Of a DNA stretch of 64,000 bases, positions 26,598 through 36,080 are shown in pieces; the first letter of the stretch is position 1, and the number at the start of each line of letters is the position of its first letter. Source of the stretch: DAIOEK01 sp963828285 (lineage in GTDB: Bacteria; Chloroflexota; Anaerolineae; Anaerolineales; Anaerolineaceae). Location of the stretch: the NCBI GenBank assembly GCA_963828285.1, contig CAWHEB010000001.1, forward strand, positions 310,001 through 374,000. The letters run 5' to 3'. Below the pieces are notes generated by a model that was not told the DNA's origin, ran no database searches, and worked only from the letters and a program-made list of their open reading frames with translations. Both the position numbers and the translations under genes were made by a program.

Positions 26598-28946
26598 ATT
26601 CTTAGGTCAAAGAGTAAAAAGGAACGAGGATCCCCGTTTACTTACCGGTAACGGAAAGTATGTCGGCGATATTGTCTATCCGGATATGCTTTATGCTGCT
26701 TTTTTGCGAAGTGATTACCCACACGCAAAACTGAATAGTATTGATACGACTGAAGCAAAACCAATCCCGGGTGTCATTGCTGTATACACCGCTGAGGACC
26801 TCGGAGAATGGTGGCACCCAGGTCCTGTTCTGGTTCCAGCTCCTCATTCGATTCCAGGTTGTATTGCAAACTCACGCACCCAAATCCCGATTGTCAAAGA
26901 TTATATCCACCACCAGGGCGAAGTTGTAGCAATGGTCGTTGCCACAAGCCGTTATATCGCTGAAGATGCAACTGCTGCTATTTATGTAGATTCTGATCCT
27001 TTGCCTGTTGTTGAAAACGTGGAAGATGCTTTAAAGCCAGGTTCCCCATTGGTCCATCATGATCTGGATACAAATCTGGCTACCCACGTTGTCCAAGAAC
27101 ATGGATCATTCGAAAGAAGCAAAAGCGAAAGCGGATTTTACATTATCCCAACGGATGATCATGGATCGTTGTACTGCTGGTGCGATTGAAAATCGTGGAT
27201 TTGTCGCCAATTGGGATGAATATAGTGAACAATTGACCATCCACTGCAATACCCAATCTCCTGCCGGTTTACGGAACAGTATGGCTTCATGGTTTAAAAT
27301 CCCAGAACAAAAAGTACGGGTAATTGTGCCATTTGTAGGTGGTGCTTTTGGTCCAAAAGTAATGACCAATCAACCCGAAGAAGTACTGTGTACATTTGCA
27401 TCCATCAAGCTGCATAAACCGATCAAGTGGCTGGAGGATCGACAGGAGAACTTCATTGGTACCACTGCTGAACGAGTGCAGGTTCATGACTGTGATATTG
27501 CATTTAATAAAGATGGAAAGATCCTTGGATTTCAAAGATGTCTTCCTGTACGACACGGGTGCATTCAATCCGTACACTGCAACCATTCCTCTAAATACCC
27601 AAACCCATACCACCGGAACATACGATATTCCCAACTTCTATACCGAATTCAAATCGGTATTCACAAATAAGATGATCGTTTCTCCTGTACGTGCAGCAGG
27701 TCGCAGCTATGGCGTTTTCGTCATGGAGACGAATGATCGATCTTGCAGCAAAAAAATTGGGCATTTGCCCGATCAAAATGCGCGAGATTAATCTGATCCC
27801 GGCTGATGCCCCGTTCCCGTTAGAATCCGGTATTATTGCTCAAGATTTTGCCCAGTTTGTTCTCGACTCAGGAAACTATCCGGCTGCCTTGAAAAAAGCC
27901 AAAGAAATGATCGATTACGACCGATGGATCAAAGAAGAACAACCTAAGCTACGCGCACAAGGCAAAAAAGTTGGAATCGGTCTGGTTGTCTTTACCGAAA
28001 ATACCGGTGTAGGTCCTTACGAAGGTGCAAAGATAACTGTTGGTAACAGTGGTAAAGTATTTGCCACTTGTATTTTTGGTACCCAAGGACAAGGACACTT
28101 TACTTCATTTGCTCAAATTGTTGCAGATCAGGTTGGAGTCCGTCCCTGAAGATGTCATCATCGAAACCGGTGATACTGATAAATTCACCTGGGGTACCGG
28201 TACTTTTGCCAGCCGTGGAGCTACTGTTGCTGGTAATGCGTACCACCTCACTGCAAAGGCTGTTCGAGCAAAGATTTTAGCAACTGCCAGCCAACTTTTC
28301 AATGTACCGGAAGAGGAACTTGGAACTTGGCAATGGAGAAGTCCGAGTTGCAGATATTCCTGGAAAATCCATCAAACTCGGTGATCTGGCTACTAAAGCG
28401 AATCCCATGCGCGGTACGATTAAACCAGGAACAGATCCCGGTTTGGAAGCTACCGGTTTCTACGCCCCACCCTACGGCGCTACCTCATATGGCGCAGTAG
28501 CTGCGATAATGGAAGTAGATCCTGAGACATACCAACTTAAATTCCATAAATTCGTCTTTGTCGATGACTGTGGAACTGTCATCAATCCGATGATCCTGGA
28601 TGGTCAGTTACATGGTGGCATTCAAATGGGTATTGGAAACTCGTACTTCGAACGTCTTGCATATGACGAGAATGCCCAATTGCAAAATGGATCCTTCACC
28701 GATTATCTGATTCCGCACGCGACAGACATGCCGCCTAAGATCGAAATTGGTCACTTGTGTACCCCATCACCATTAAATCCACTAGGAATCAAAGGTGTGG
28801 GCGAATCAGGTACCATCCCTATTCCGCCGTTATATGCTCAGGCAATTGAAAATGCATTAGATATTCCAGGTCTGTTTATCACCGAAATGCCGATGGATCC
28901 GAGCAGATTATATGAATTAGTTGAACAAGCTAAGCAAGCCAAGTAA
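26587..28946 (+). CDS. Molybdenum hydroxylase large (molybdopterin) subunit, xanthine dehydrogenase family, five frame breaks
   Basis: Starts MANKFLGQRVKRNEDPRLLT at 26587. Together the frames encode about 785 residues, normal for this family. Frame breaks lie near 27113 (AAA), 27531 (TTT), 27729, 28145 (CCC) and 28322 (GG), and each is mended by deleting one base. Between breaks the protein is well preserved, for example FVGGAFGPKV, RAAGRSYGVFVME and the catalytic GVGESG with its Glu. RAAGR stands where form I CO dehydrogenase has the AYRCSFR loop, so this is not form I CODH. Expected to hydroxylate an N-heterocycle or similar; substrate uracil/purine inferred from neighbours. Confidence 0.85.
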
Positions 28947-28974
28947 AACATAATATTACTAAGGAGTAACGAAG

Positions 28975-29428
28975 ATGGGATTAAAAATTGAAGGTGATTA
29001 TGTTTTCAATGGACCACAGCAATATTTCTTACGCGGTAGTTCACGATCCAAATATGCTTCTACTTGCCATTCCAGGCGAAAGCACCATGGTTGAAGTGAG
29101 TCCGAATGTATACGAAGGTACGATTAAGTTAAAGATCGGTCCGGTAAATGGTCAATTTGCTGGTGTTTACACGATAACAGATGACAATCCGCCAACTTCA
29201 TTCACCATGGTTGTCAAAGGAAAAGGGGCTGCAGGTTTTGCTGAAGGAGTAGGTAAAGTCAAATTTATCCAACAGGAAGATGGGAAGACCTTGTTCAAGT
29301 ATACCGGAGAGTTAAATATTGGCGGGAAACTGGCAAGTGTTGGTCAACGATTGATCGATAGCGTCGCAAAAAGCATGCTCAAGAGCGGCCTCGAGAAATT
29401 GGATAAGGAGGTCGAGAAACGAAAATAA
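28975..29428 (+). CDS. CoxG-like SRPBCC-domain protein, frame broken near 29022
   Basis: The start at 28975 (MGLKIEGDYVFNGP) follows AAGGAG. The remainder (VVHDPNMLLLAIPG to the C-terminus) is one frame over; dropping one base near 29020-29024 joins them to about 150 residues. The START/SRPBCC fold of CoxG is recognisable by the alternating strands and the late GVGKVKF and YTGELNIGGKLASVG segments. CoxG proteins accompany molybdenum hydroxylases and are linked to their membrane attachment or assembly. Exact role uncertain. Confidence 0.75.
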
Positions 29429-29506
29429 AAAATCGGTGTTATACTAAATAACAGTTTGACAATTATAAAATTGTGCTTAAAATAACATTAATATTTTGGA
29501 GGAAAG

Positions 29507-29716
29507 GTGTCTGATCCATTAGTTGAGAAAAAAGAATTAACCGAAGAAGAAATCGTCGGTGAAAAATTAGCAAAAGAATATATTGAAAAAGTAGATTTCA
29601 AAAAATCCGCCGAAGTAAAAATGGTACTTTATGTAGTTCCCATGGCAATCCTCTTCGTTCTGATTGCCTGGTCTTGCATTCGTCAAGATAATCTTATGAA
29701 AATCGTGGAGATCTGA
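29507..29716 (+). CDS. Small single-span membrane protein
   Basis: A 69-residue protein from a GTG start, preceded at optimal distance by GGAGGAAA. A charged N-terminal half (residues 1-38) is followed by one membrane helix (about 39-58, MVLYVVPMAILFVLIAWSC). It lies between the CoxG-like and permease genes and may be a permease accessory or hydroxylase anchor. No family recognised. Confidence 0.65.
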   Translation: MSDPLVEKKELTEEEIVGEKLAKEYIEKVDFKKSAEVKMVLYVVPMAILFVLIAWSCIRQDNLMKIVEI

Positions 29717-29750
29717 ATAAATAATTAGAGGGTCTCCACTTTTTTATCCC

Positions 29751-29827
29751 ATGAAAGGAGGTGATGTATAAGAGAAGAGAATTCAGAATAGTTTTCTAAG
29801 ATGAAATATGAACTGATTAGAAAACTA
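29751..29827 (+). promoter_or_regulatory. Leader of the permease gene: very strong Shine-Dalgarno, mini-ORF and hairpin
   Basis: GAAAGGAGGTGAT (29753-29765) matches the full 16S anti-Shine-Dalgarno, yet only tiny ORFs follow: ATG 29764 runs 11 codons to TAA at 29797-29799. An 11-bp inverted repeat (29789-29799 with 29817-29827) overlaps the end of this mini-ORF. The permease itself starts 65 bases later. The arrangement resembles translational control by a leader peptide; this is inference. Confidence 0.4.
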
Positions 29828-29891
29828 CACATACCCAGAAATTTTCAACACCTAATGGCAATTTATTCTAAGAAAGAGGAAGGAAATTCTA

Positions 29892-31310
29892 ATGGCCACT
29901 ACCGCACCAAAAGTAATGGGATATCTGCCAAACGATACCCCCCCCGATTGGTCAATTGCTCTTGCTTGGTTTCCAGCACGTCCTTACCATGTTCCCCGCG
30001 ACCGTCTTGTGCGCACTGCTTATGCACTTTGATGTATCAACCGTTTTAACCATCACCGGTTTGGGAACCATCGTTGCCCTATTAGGCGCCAAATTCGCCA
30101 TGGGCAAATACATTCCTTTGTATTACGGCTCAAGCTTCAGCTATATTACCGCAGTCGTTTCTGCAATTAATGTTTTGGAACCCGGTTTGGGCTTTGGCCT
30201 CCTGCTTCTGCCGCAACCATATCGGTTGTCCAGGCCGGTTTCGTTGCTACTGGTATCATCAACGTTATCGTTGGTTTGATCATCCGCCTCTCCGGTGGTA
30301 AAGAAGCCGTTGATAAAGTTTTGCCCCCAGTGGTTACCGGTTCTGTTGCTTGTACAATTGGTATTGGCTTGGGCTACACCGCTCTGACCATGGCTTCCGG
30401 TACCTGCTGCGGTGTTGATTCAATGGCTACCCCTGATGTAACCCTCAAATGGTGGGCTGCCGCTCTCGTTACCATGTTAGCCGCAGTTCTCTTCTCGGTC
30501 TATCTCCAGGGTAAGGGCTTCATTGGAATGCTCCCGATCTTCTTGGCCGGCATCGTTGGCTACATTGTTGCAGCCCTTCTTGGTTTGGTCAATCCACAGT
30601 TTGTACACCCCCTTCATCACCGCTCCTCAAATTACCCTCCCCGTATTCAATAATGCGCTGACGGTAACCGTCTTGATCGGTGTTGGTATTATGGCTATTG
30701 CAACCATCCCAGAATCCACCGCTCATCTTTACCAGATCTCTCTGTATGTTGACCATCTGGCTGAAGAACAAGGCCGCGAGAAATATTTCCTTTCCCGTTA
30801 CATCGGCCTGAACCTGATGCTCGATGGTTTCAATGACCTGGTCAATGGTATCTTCGGTTCAACCGCTGGTACCAACTATGGCGAGAACAACTCCCTCATG
30901 GTCATCACCCGCAACTACTCCGGTCCAGTACTGGTAGCTGCAGGCGCAATCGCCATCATCCTTGGCTTCATCGGCCCACTCAAAGACGCCGTCAACTCCA
31001 TCCCAACCGCAGTAGCAGGTGGTCTCTCCATCTATCTGTTCGGCGTCATTGGTATGCAGGGTATTGCTCTTATGATGGCTGAAAAAGTCAACCTGTATGA
31101 TCCTAAACAGCTTGGCCATCGGCGCCATCATCCTGGTAATCGGTATCGGCGGTAACATTGGTTATGCCAATGGCTTCCTGCCAATCCCGCTGTCTCAAGG
31201 GCATCTTCCCATATGGTTGGCCTGCGATCGCTACCGGTGCAGTTGTTGGTATCATCCTGAACCTCATCTTCCGCTGGTTCAAGCCCGAATACGACCGCTC
31301 TGCCGCATAA
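29892..31310 (+). CDS. UraA-like nucleobase:cation symporter (NCS2 family), five frame breaks
   Basis: Starts MATTAPKVMGYLPNDTPP at 29892 after AAGAGGAAGG and ends ...KPEYDRSAA at the TAA 31308-31310. Breaks lie near 29964, 30201, 30600, 31105 and 31197; the frames joined give about 471 residues with some 12-14 membrane segments. IPLYYGSSF and the signature YGENNSLMVITRNYS correspond to IPAYLGSSF and YGENIGVMAITRVYS of E. coli uracil permease UraA, so a pyrimidine (or purine) base is the likely cargo. Codon use is more GC-rich than in the neighbours. Last gene of the cluster. Confidence 0.85.
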
Positions 31311-31336
31311 GCAGACTAAAGTATTATAAGTTCTCG

Positions 31337-31359
31337 AGGGGCGGGCAAACCCGCCCCTT
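31337..31359 (+). terminator. Hairpin terminator after the permease gene
   Basis: AGGGGCGGG (31337-31345), loop CAAA, CCCGCCCCTT (31350-31359). A very stable stem with a poor T tail. Confidence 0.65.
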
Positions 31360-31364
31360 CTGCA

Positions 31365-31373
31365 TGATATAAT
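31365..31373 (+). promoter_or_regulatory. Extended -10 promoter giving a leaderless mRNA
   Basis: TGA-TATAAT ends at 31373, only 9 bases before the ATG at 31383. Transcription would start at about 31380, and no Shine-Dalgarno is present. Confidence 0.55.
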
Positions 31374-31382
31374 CCCTTTACA

Positions 31383-32246
31383 ATGTCCGATAAAATTCTC
31401 ATTCTTGGCTCATCTGGAAAGTCTGGTCGCGCCATACTTATGGCTCTTTCGAATAAAGGAGCTGATGCACTTGCTTTTATCCATAAACCTGAACAAGAAC
31501 AAGTTGTTCTAGCATCAGGAGCATCTGAAGCTATTGTTGGTGATGTAAATGAGATTTCTGATCTCATTAATGCTATGAAGAATGTAAATGTGGTCTACCA
31601 TCTCTGCTCAAATATGAATCAGTTTGAGTTTGAAATCGGAAAAAAGGTGATTTCAGCTTGCGAGAAATCAGGTGTTCAAAGATTAGTCTATCAATCAGTA
31701 ATACATCCTCAAACACAAACAATGCAGCACCATTGGCAAAAGTTACTTGTTGAAGAGCAATTATTTCTATCTCATCTTAATTTTACCGTGTTACAGCCAA
31801 CTGCATTTATGCAAAATATCCTAGGATATCGGGAAGCGATTCTCGGCGGACGGTATCCAATGCCTTACCCAACTTCAACACAAATCAGCCTGGTCGACCT
31901 ACGAGATTTAGCCGAAGCAGCAGCTATAGTTCTTACTGAAAAAGGTCATGAGAATGCAACTTATGAGTTAACTGGAACCCCACCCCTGTCTCAGATCGAA
32001 GTTGCTGAGGCATTATCCAAGCTATTGGATCTCACTGTTGAAGCAGAAGAGGTTCCACTTTCCACCTGGGAAAAGCAGGTACAGAAGAATGGATTGAGCG
32101 GATATGCTTTTGAGACTCTGAAATCCATGTTTAGCTATTATCGAAATTATGGGCTCAAGGGTAATGAACACATCCTAACCTGGTTATTGGGTCGTAAACC
32201 AACCAGTTTGCAGGAATTCTTAGAACGAGAATTTTCACACTATTAA
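31383..32246 (+). CDS. NmrA-like NAD(P)-binding atypical SDR protein
   Basis: A 287-residue Rossmann protein: ILILGSSGKSGRAI at residues 5-18, then VVYHLCSNMNQFE and LQPTAFMQNI, the pattern of NmrA/HSCARG-type atypical short-chain dehydrogenases that bind NAD(P) and often act as redox sensors or reductases. It has no catalytic YxxxK in the usual place. The mRNA is probably leaderless. Two hypothetical genes follow at short spacing. Function unknown. Confidence 0.75.
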   Translation: MSDKILILGSSGKSGRAILMALSNKGADALAFIHKPEQEQVVLASGASEAIVGDVNEISDLINAMKNVNVVYHLCSNMNQFEFEIGKKVISACEKSGVQRLVYQSVIHPQTQTMQHHWQKLLVEEQLFLSHLNFTVLQPTAFMQNILGYREAILGGRYPMPYPTSTQISLVDLRDLAEAAAIVLTEKGHENATYELTGTPPLSQIEVAEALSKLLDLTVEAEEVPLSTWEKQVQKNGLSGYAFETLKSMFSYYRNYGLKGNEHILTWLLGRKPTSLQEFLEREFSHY

Positions 32247-32257
32247 TTGGAGTCTTG

Positions 32258-32770
32258 ATGGATAAGAATAAATCACAGCACTGGAATTTTACTCACGAAA
32301 CAATACCCATCATGTGGCATAAACAAAATGACAGCTTCTTGAAATATCTGGATAAGGATGGAGTTAAATTCCTTCGATTCTGGTGGAAACATCTTGTGGA
32401 CAATATGGGTGTCTTAGTTCCGTCTTCCCCTGAAGGACTTGGTTTCCATTTAAAAGAAACTCCTGACAAAGACGGCAAACCAATAAAAATGGTATCAATA
32501 ACATTACCAGAACCGACTATGGATGGTGAAGTCTATTATATGTTTTTGGTTAAAAAACCTAAAAAGAAGACTATTGCCGATTTCATGCTTTTGCGTTTGC
32601 CCACTACTTTTGTTATCTCTTTGCAGAGGGATGGAGTAAATCCCGATGGAACAATTAAAACCATTATGTATGAACTTACTCCATTAGGTAGGAATGTTCG
32701 AATTGGTCCAGGTGTTGAACCAATCCTTGATACCTTCCAAAAATCTGCAAGAGAATATCTAAAATTATAG
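32258..32770 (+). CDS. Hypothetical soluble protein
   Basis: A 170-residue protein; ATG 32258 lies 8 bases after GGAG. Lys/Pro-rich strands such as SITLPEPTMDGEVYYMFLVK suggest a small beta-rich domain. No signal peptide or membrane helix. I do not recognise a family. It lies 11 bases after the NmrA-like gene and 9 bases before the next membrane gene. Confidence 0.65.
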   Translation: MDKNKSQHWNFTHETIPIMWHKQNDSFLKYLDKDGVKFLRFWWKHLVDNMGVLVPSSPEGLGFHLKETPDKDGKPIKMVSITLPEPTMDGEVYYMFLVKKPKKKTIADFMLLRLPTTFVISLQRDGVNPDGTIKTIMYELTPLGRNVRIGPGVEPILDTFQKSAREYLKL

Positions 32771-32779
32771 GAGCTAGGA

Positions 32780-33148
32780 ATGCCTTTTAATCTCGAACCT
32801 GGAATGATCGTGGTAATTATCGCAATGGTGATATTCTATTTACGCTTGATGCAATTACGTGGAAAAAAGCGCAGACTAGAAAGAGAGGCAATGGTTCAGC
32901 GCATGCGTGAAGCAAACCGCAAAAAAGGGAAATTACCCCCTGCTCCACCAAAAGACCCAAATGCGCCACCTTTTGGAGTAACCAGCTGGTATCTTGTTGC
33001 GGTTGCTGTAGCTTTAATGCTTTTTGGAGTAGTTGCCCGATCTACAACCTTCCTTCCGCAGATAATTCGTGATTTCTGGTGGGCGCCAACAACCATTGGT
33101 GTAATTGTCATGGTATTCTGCATGAAAGTCGAAGTAGCCAAAAATTAA
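32780..33148 (+). CDS. Hypothetical membrane protein with a basic cytoplasmic loop
   Basis: A 122-residue protein with an N-terminal helix (about residues 6-24), a strongly basic linker (KKRRLEREAM to KKGKLPPAPPKDPN, about 30-65), and two further hydrophobic stretches (about 70-87 and 98-115). It shares an operon with the preceding hypothetical gene and is followed by a terminator. No family recognised. Confidence 0.65.
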   Translation: MPFNLEPGMIVVIIAMVIFYLRLMQLRGKKRRLEREAMVQRMREANRKKGKLPPAPPKDPNAPPFGVTSWYLVAVAVALMLFGVVARSTTFLPQIIRDFWWAPTTIGVIVMVFCMKVEVAKN

Positions 33149-33170
33149 TCGTAATGTCGAATGATAATAT

Positions 33171-33197
33171 AAAGCAGCTTAATAGCTGCTTTTTTTA
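33171..33197 (+). terminator. Rho-independent terminator
   Basis: AAAGCAGCT (33171-33179), loop TAAT, AGCTGCTTT followed by T4. It overlaps the stop codon of the convergent gene at 33195. Confidence 0.88.
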
Positions 33198-34046
33198 TCG
33201 CCTAATCCTCGTTCTCATTAATACCAAATATATCGCAAATAGAATTATCCCCATGGTACCAGTATTATTTAGAACGGCGTTCGCCAATAGTGCATCACCG
33301 CTTAAATACAAACCCAATCCGACCATCGCCAAAACACCACCAGGAATGAGTGGCCACCAAGTAAACTTATCTGCGAGAACACGTGAACATATTGTGATCA
33401 ATCCCCACCCTAGTGCAAACCAAACAAGCATAACTCCGGTTTGACTGACAAGAGAAAGATTTTGCGCCCAACTCCAAGAAAAAGCTATCCCCGGTGAGGT
33501 AGTAATGAGCAAGCAGCCGGCAATGATCAGTCCGAACAGCTTTTCTCCCAATCCCCATACCAGTAATCCAATTCCAACTCCAAATCCAACAAAGAAAATG
33601 AAATCAAATAAGCTTGTTTTATTGAAAGCGGATATACCTGTCATCGCAAAAGTCAACGTGGCAGGGACTACAGCCCACCACCAGAATGTCCCTTTTATTG
33701 TTTTTGCAAAGTACCAAATACCTAGCCAACCCAATCCAAAACAAAAAAAAGCGCTGGCTATGCGCAACAACAACGGCATGAATTCGTTTGGCAATAGTAA
33801 GATGAAACCACCTAATGTAATCCCAAAAAGTATACTAAGCGGTATCATACCGCCTAGTTTTTTGTAATACACAGCCCATCCCAACCAAGTAATAAGGATC
33901 AACGGTAATGTGAATGCAGCAATCCACGGTGCATTGAGAATAAACGCACCCGAAATTAATAAAATAAGAGTTCCCACCTGGAGCGCTATCGTAATCCAGA
34001 GGTCCCTTTTTACATTTTGTCCAGTCATAACTGCATCAGATTTCAA
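33195..34046 (-). CDS. Multi-pass membrane protein co-encoded with a two-component system
   Basis: A 283-residue protein (an in-frame ATG at about residue 7 is an alternative start) with about eight hydrophobic helices separated by short basic turns. No recognisable domain. Its start lies 7 bases after the response regulator stop, so it is the third gene of the kinase-regulator operon and may be a signal partner or a resident target. Confidence 0.65.
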   Translation of the reverse strand: MKSDAVMTGQNVKRDLWITIALQVGTLILLISGAFILNAPWIAAFTLPLILITWLGWAVYYKKLGGMIPLSILFGITLGGFILLLPNEFMPLLLRIASAFFCFGLGWLGIWYFAKTIKGTFWWWAVVPATLTFAMTGISAFNKTSLFDFIFFVGFGVGIGLLVWGLGEKLFGLIIAGCLLITTSPGIAFSWSWAQNLSLVSQTGVMLVWFALGWGLITICSRVLADKFTWWPLIPGGVLAMVGLGLYLSGDALLANAVLNNTGTMGIILFAIYLVLMRTRIRR

Positions 34047-34053
34047 AAAACAC

Positions 34054-34725
34054 CTATTTTAAGATTCTGAGTTCTCTAGCCCTTGCAACTGCCTGAGTTC
34101 GGTCTCTTGCGGATAGTTTGGCAAGAATGCTGGATAAATGGTTCTTAACTGTCCCCTCTGTAATCACCAGTTTTTCGGCGATTTCTTTATTACTGTTCCC
34201 AATCGCAACCAGTTGAAGTATCTCCATTTCACGGTTAGATAAACTTTCAACAAAATCGGATGTAATTCCAGTTTCGGATGGACCTTCAAATGGACCTGTT
34301 CGGGAGAGCTCATTAACAACCTTTGCTGTGATCGATGGCAAAAGGAAGTATTCTCCTTTATGGGTGGACTGGATTGCCTCGAAAAGTTTTGCAGATGAGA
34401 CATCCTTCATGAGATAACCAACAGCTCCAGCCCGGAGCGCATCAATCACATCATCGTTATCATCAAATGTGGTCAGGATAATGATATGAGTAGCTGGAGA
34501 GTTTTTTGTAATCAGTTTTGTCGCTTCAACTCCGTCCATGACTGGCATGCGCAAATCCATCAATATGACGTCTGGTGATTTTTCAGCTGCAATTCTGACG
34601 GCGTCCTCACCGTTCCCAGCTTCGGCAACGATTACGAAATCATTCTTAGTCGATAACAAAGTTATTAGGGCTTCACGGAATAAGGATTGATCGTCAACGA
34701 TCATAACCTTTATCGGATCATTCAT
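34054..34725 (-). CDS. NarL/FixJ-family response regulator
   Basis: A 223-residue protein. The receiver domain has DD at 11-12, phosphoacceptor D57 (VILMDLRMP), and T and K in LTTFDD and MKD. The LuxR-type helix-turn-helix is at about 160-215 (LSNREMEILQLVAIGNSNKE...EGTVKNHLSSI). It is translated with its kinase (4-base overlap), so it is the cognate DNA-binding output. Confidence 0.93.
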   Translation of the reverse strand: MNDPIKVMIVDDQSLFREALITLLSTKNDFVIVAEAGNGEDAVRIAAEKSPDVILMDLRMPVMDGVEATKLITKNSPATHIIILTTFDDNDDVIDALRAGAVGYLMKDVSSAKLFEAIQSTHKGEYFLLPSITAKVVNELSRTGPFEGPSETGITSDFVESLSNREMEILQLVAIGNSNKEIAEKLVITEGTVKNHLSSILAKLSARDRTQAVARARELRILK

Positions 34726-35906
34726 TCAGGTACCTCGATTACAATCTCGAAACCGCCATCATTAAGATCCTGCGCTCGAAATGATCCATTAATCAACCTC
34801 ATTCGTTCCTCCAAACCAATCAATCCAAAACCTGTATTGCCAGATTGTCGTCCAATTCCGTTATCTCTCACGGTTAATCGTATTTCATCTTTCAATGTGT
34901 AATCGAGAATGATCCAAATATTCTCTGCCTGTGCATGCTTTATTACATTTTGGATCCCCTCTTGAGCTGTACGGTAAATTGCTTGTTCACTTTGTGCAGA
35001 AACCGGTCTTTCTGTCCCCAACTGCTTGAATTCAGGTTGGATTGGGCAATCACAAATATTATCCAATAATTCCCGCAACCTGCGCGATAGTAACAATTCC
35101 TTCCCAGATCCTTCGCGGAGAATGGTCACCGATTTCCTGATCTCCATGAGGGCATTTTGTGACTGAGTCGTTGCCCTAGATAACGTTTCTTTTGCTTTAG
35201 ATGGGTCTATCATCATAACAGCTTCGGCAGCCTGGATTTGCATATTTATCACGGTTAGATAATGACCGACTCCATCGTGGATCTCCCGAGCGATGCGATT
35301 TCTTTCACGGCTAATGGTTAGTTCTTCTATTTGGCTCGCGTACCGACGTAGATTCTCATTTGCTTGTTCCAAATCCATTAATAATTTTAAATTCTTCGAT
35401 TGGGCTTTATCTTCTTCCACTGCCATTTGTAGGAAAATGATTACAAATACTTGCCCGGTGAGGTACCAGGGTAGATTTGTCCAAAGTACGTCCCAATTCG
35501 TTGCGTAATACCTGAAACCGATCAAATATGCCAAGGCGATTATGCCATTCACACCGATCATCGTTCTTGGAGGTAGTAATGTTACCGATTGTCCTATCAA
35601 GGGTAAAAAAAGAATAGGACCAATTCCTTTTCCTTTACTTAAAAATATTAAACTTATGCCAAGAAGTATCTGACATGCGAAATAGACTAAATGAACAAAT
35701 GGAATATTTGCCTGACTAAGAATGCCAAATCCATAGATTCCTACGAATACATAACAAGTTGCCAACACAATAATCGCAGCAATTTCCAAATTCGTAATCT
35801 GTCTCGTCGGTGCAAAAAAGGATAATAAAACCCCCATTACAACTACCGCAAAGGCAATTGAGGCGCCAACACGATTTGTTTTATGCATATCAATATTCGA
35901 TATCAT
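34722..35906 (-). CDS. Sensor histidine kinase, HisKA_3 (NarX/DesK) type
   Basis: A 394-residue kinase: about six N-terminal membrane helices (residues about 15-165), a short coiled coil, dimerisation/phosphoacceptor REIHDGVGHYLTVI, and HATPase with DNGIGR and GFGLIGLEERMR. There is no large extracellular sensor domain, so the membrane part itself probably senses. An extended -10 (TGC-TATAAT, minus strand at 35916-35921) ends 9 bases before the start and there is no Shine-Dalgarno, so the mRNA may be leaderless. Confidence 0.9.
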   Translation of the reverse strand: MISNIDMHKTNRVGASIAFAVVVMGVLLSFFAPTRQITNLEIAAIIVLATCYVFVGIYGFGILSQANIPFVHLVYFACQILLGISLIFLSKGKGIGPILFLPLIGQSVTLLPPRTMIGVNGIIALAYLIGFRYYATNWDVLWTNLPWYLTGQVFVIIFLQMAVEEDKAQSKNLKLLMDLEQANENLRRYASQIEELTISRERNRIAREIHDGVGHYLTVINMQIQAAEAVMMIDPSKAKETLSRATTQSQNALMEIRKSVTILREGSGKELLLSRRLRELLDNICDCPIQPEFKQLGTERPVSAQSEQAIYRTAQEGIQNVIKHAQAENIWIILDYTLKDEIRLTVRDNGIGRQSGNTGFGLIGLEERMRLINGSFRAQDLNDGGFEIVIEVPE

Positions 35907-35915
35907 CGATTACTG

Positions 35916-35921
35916 ATTATA
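35916..35921 (-). promoter_or_regulatory. Extended -10 of the histidine kinase operon
   Basis: Minus-strand TGC-TATAAT placed so that transcription would begin within about 4 bases of the ATG. Confidence 0.5.
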
Positions 35922-35955
35922 GCATCTCCAAGTTTGTGGAAAGTAATGGTTTTTA

Positions 35956-35999
35956 GGTCATGGTCATACTTTATGGTCATACCGAAATATGACCATAAA
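35956..35999. promoter_or_regulatory. GGTCAT-box operator with a 12-bp inverted repeat
   Basis: TTTATGGTCATA (35970-35981) and TATGACCATAAA (35988-35999) form a perfect inverted repeat with a 6-base spacer. Two more GGTCAT copies precede it at 35956-35961 and 35962-35967. It lies between the histidine kinase and radical SAM genes, about 80 bases before the latter's start. Confidence 0.65.
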
Positions 36000-36080
36000 A
36001 TCTAACCTCAGTGGGATTACACAAATGTTGTGAAGGACTACGATTATGAAAGGTTAATATCAAACAGGAGAACGACAATT

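Noticed and set aside
26587..28946. Hydroxylase as form I carbon monoxide dehydrogenase (CoxL)
   Set aside because: The diagnostic AYRCSFR loop is absent; the corresponding stretch reads RAAGRSYG, and the neighbours indicate a nucleobase-type substrate.
29938..29945. Run of eight C residues near the permease start as a phase-variation tract
   Set aside because: The frame passes through it correctly (D-T-P-P-D-W), and the nearest break is about 20 bases later. There is no evidence of length variation.
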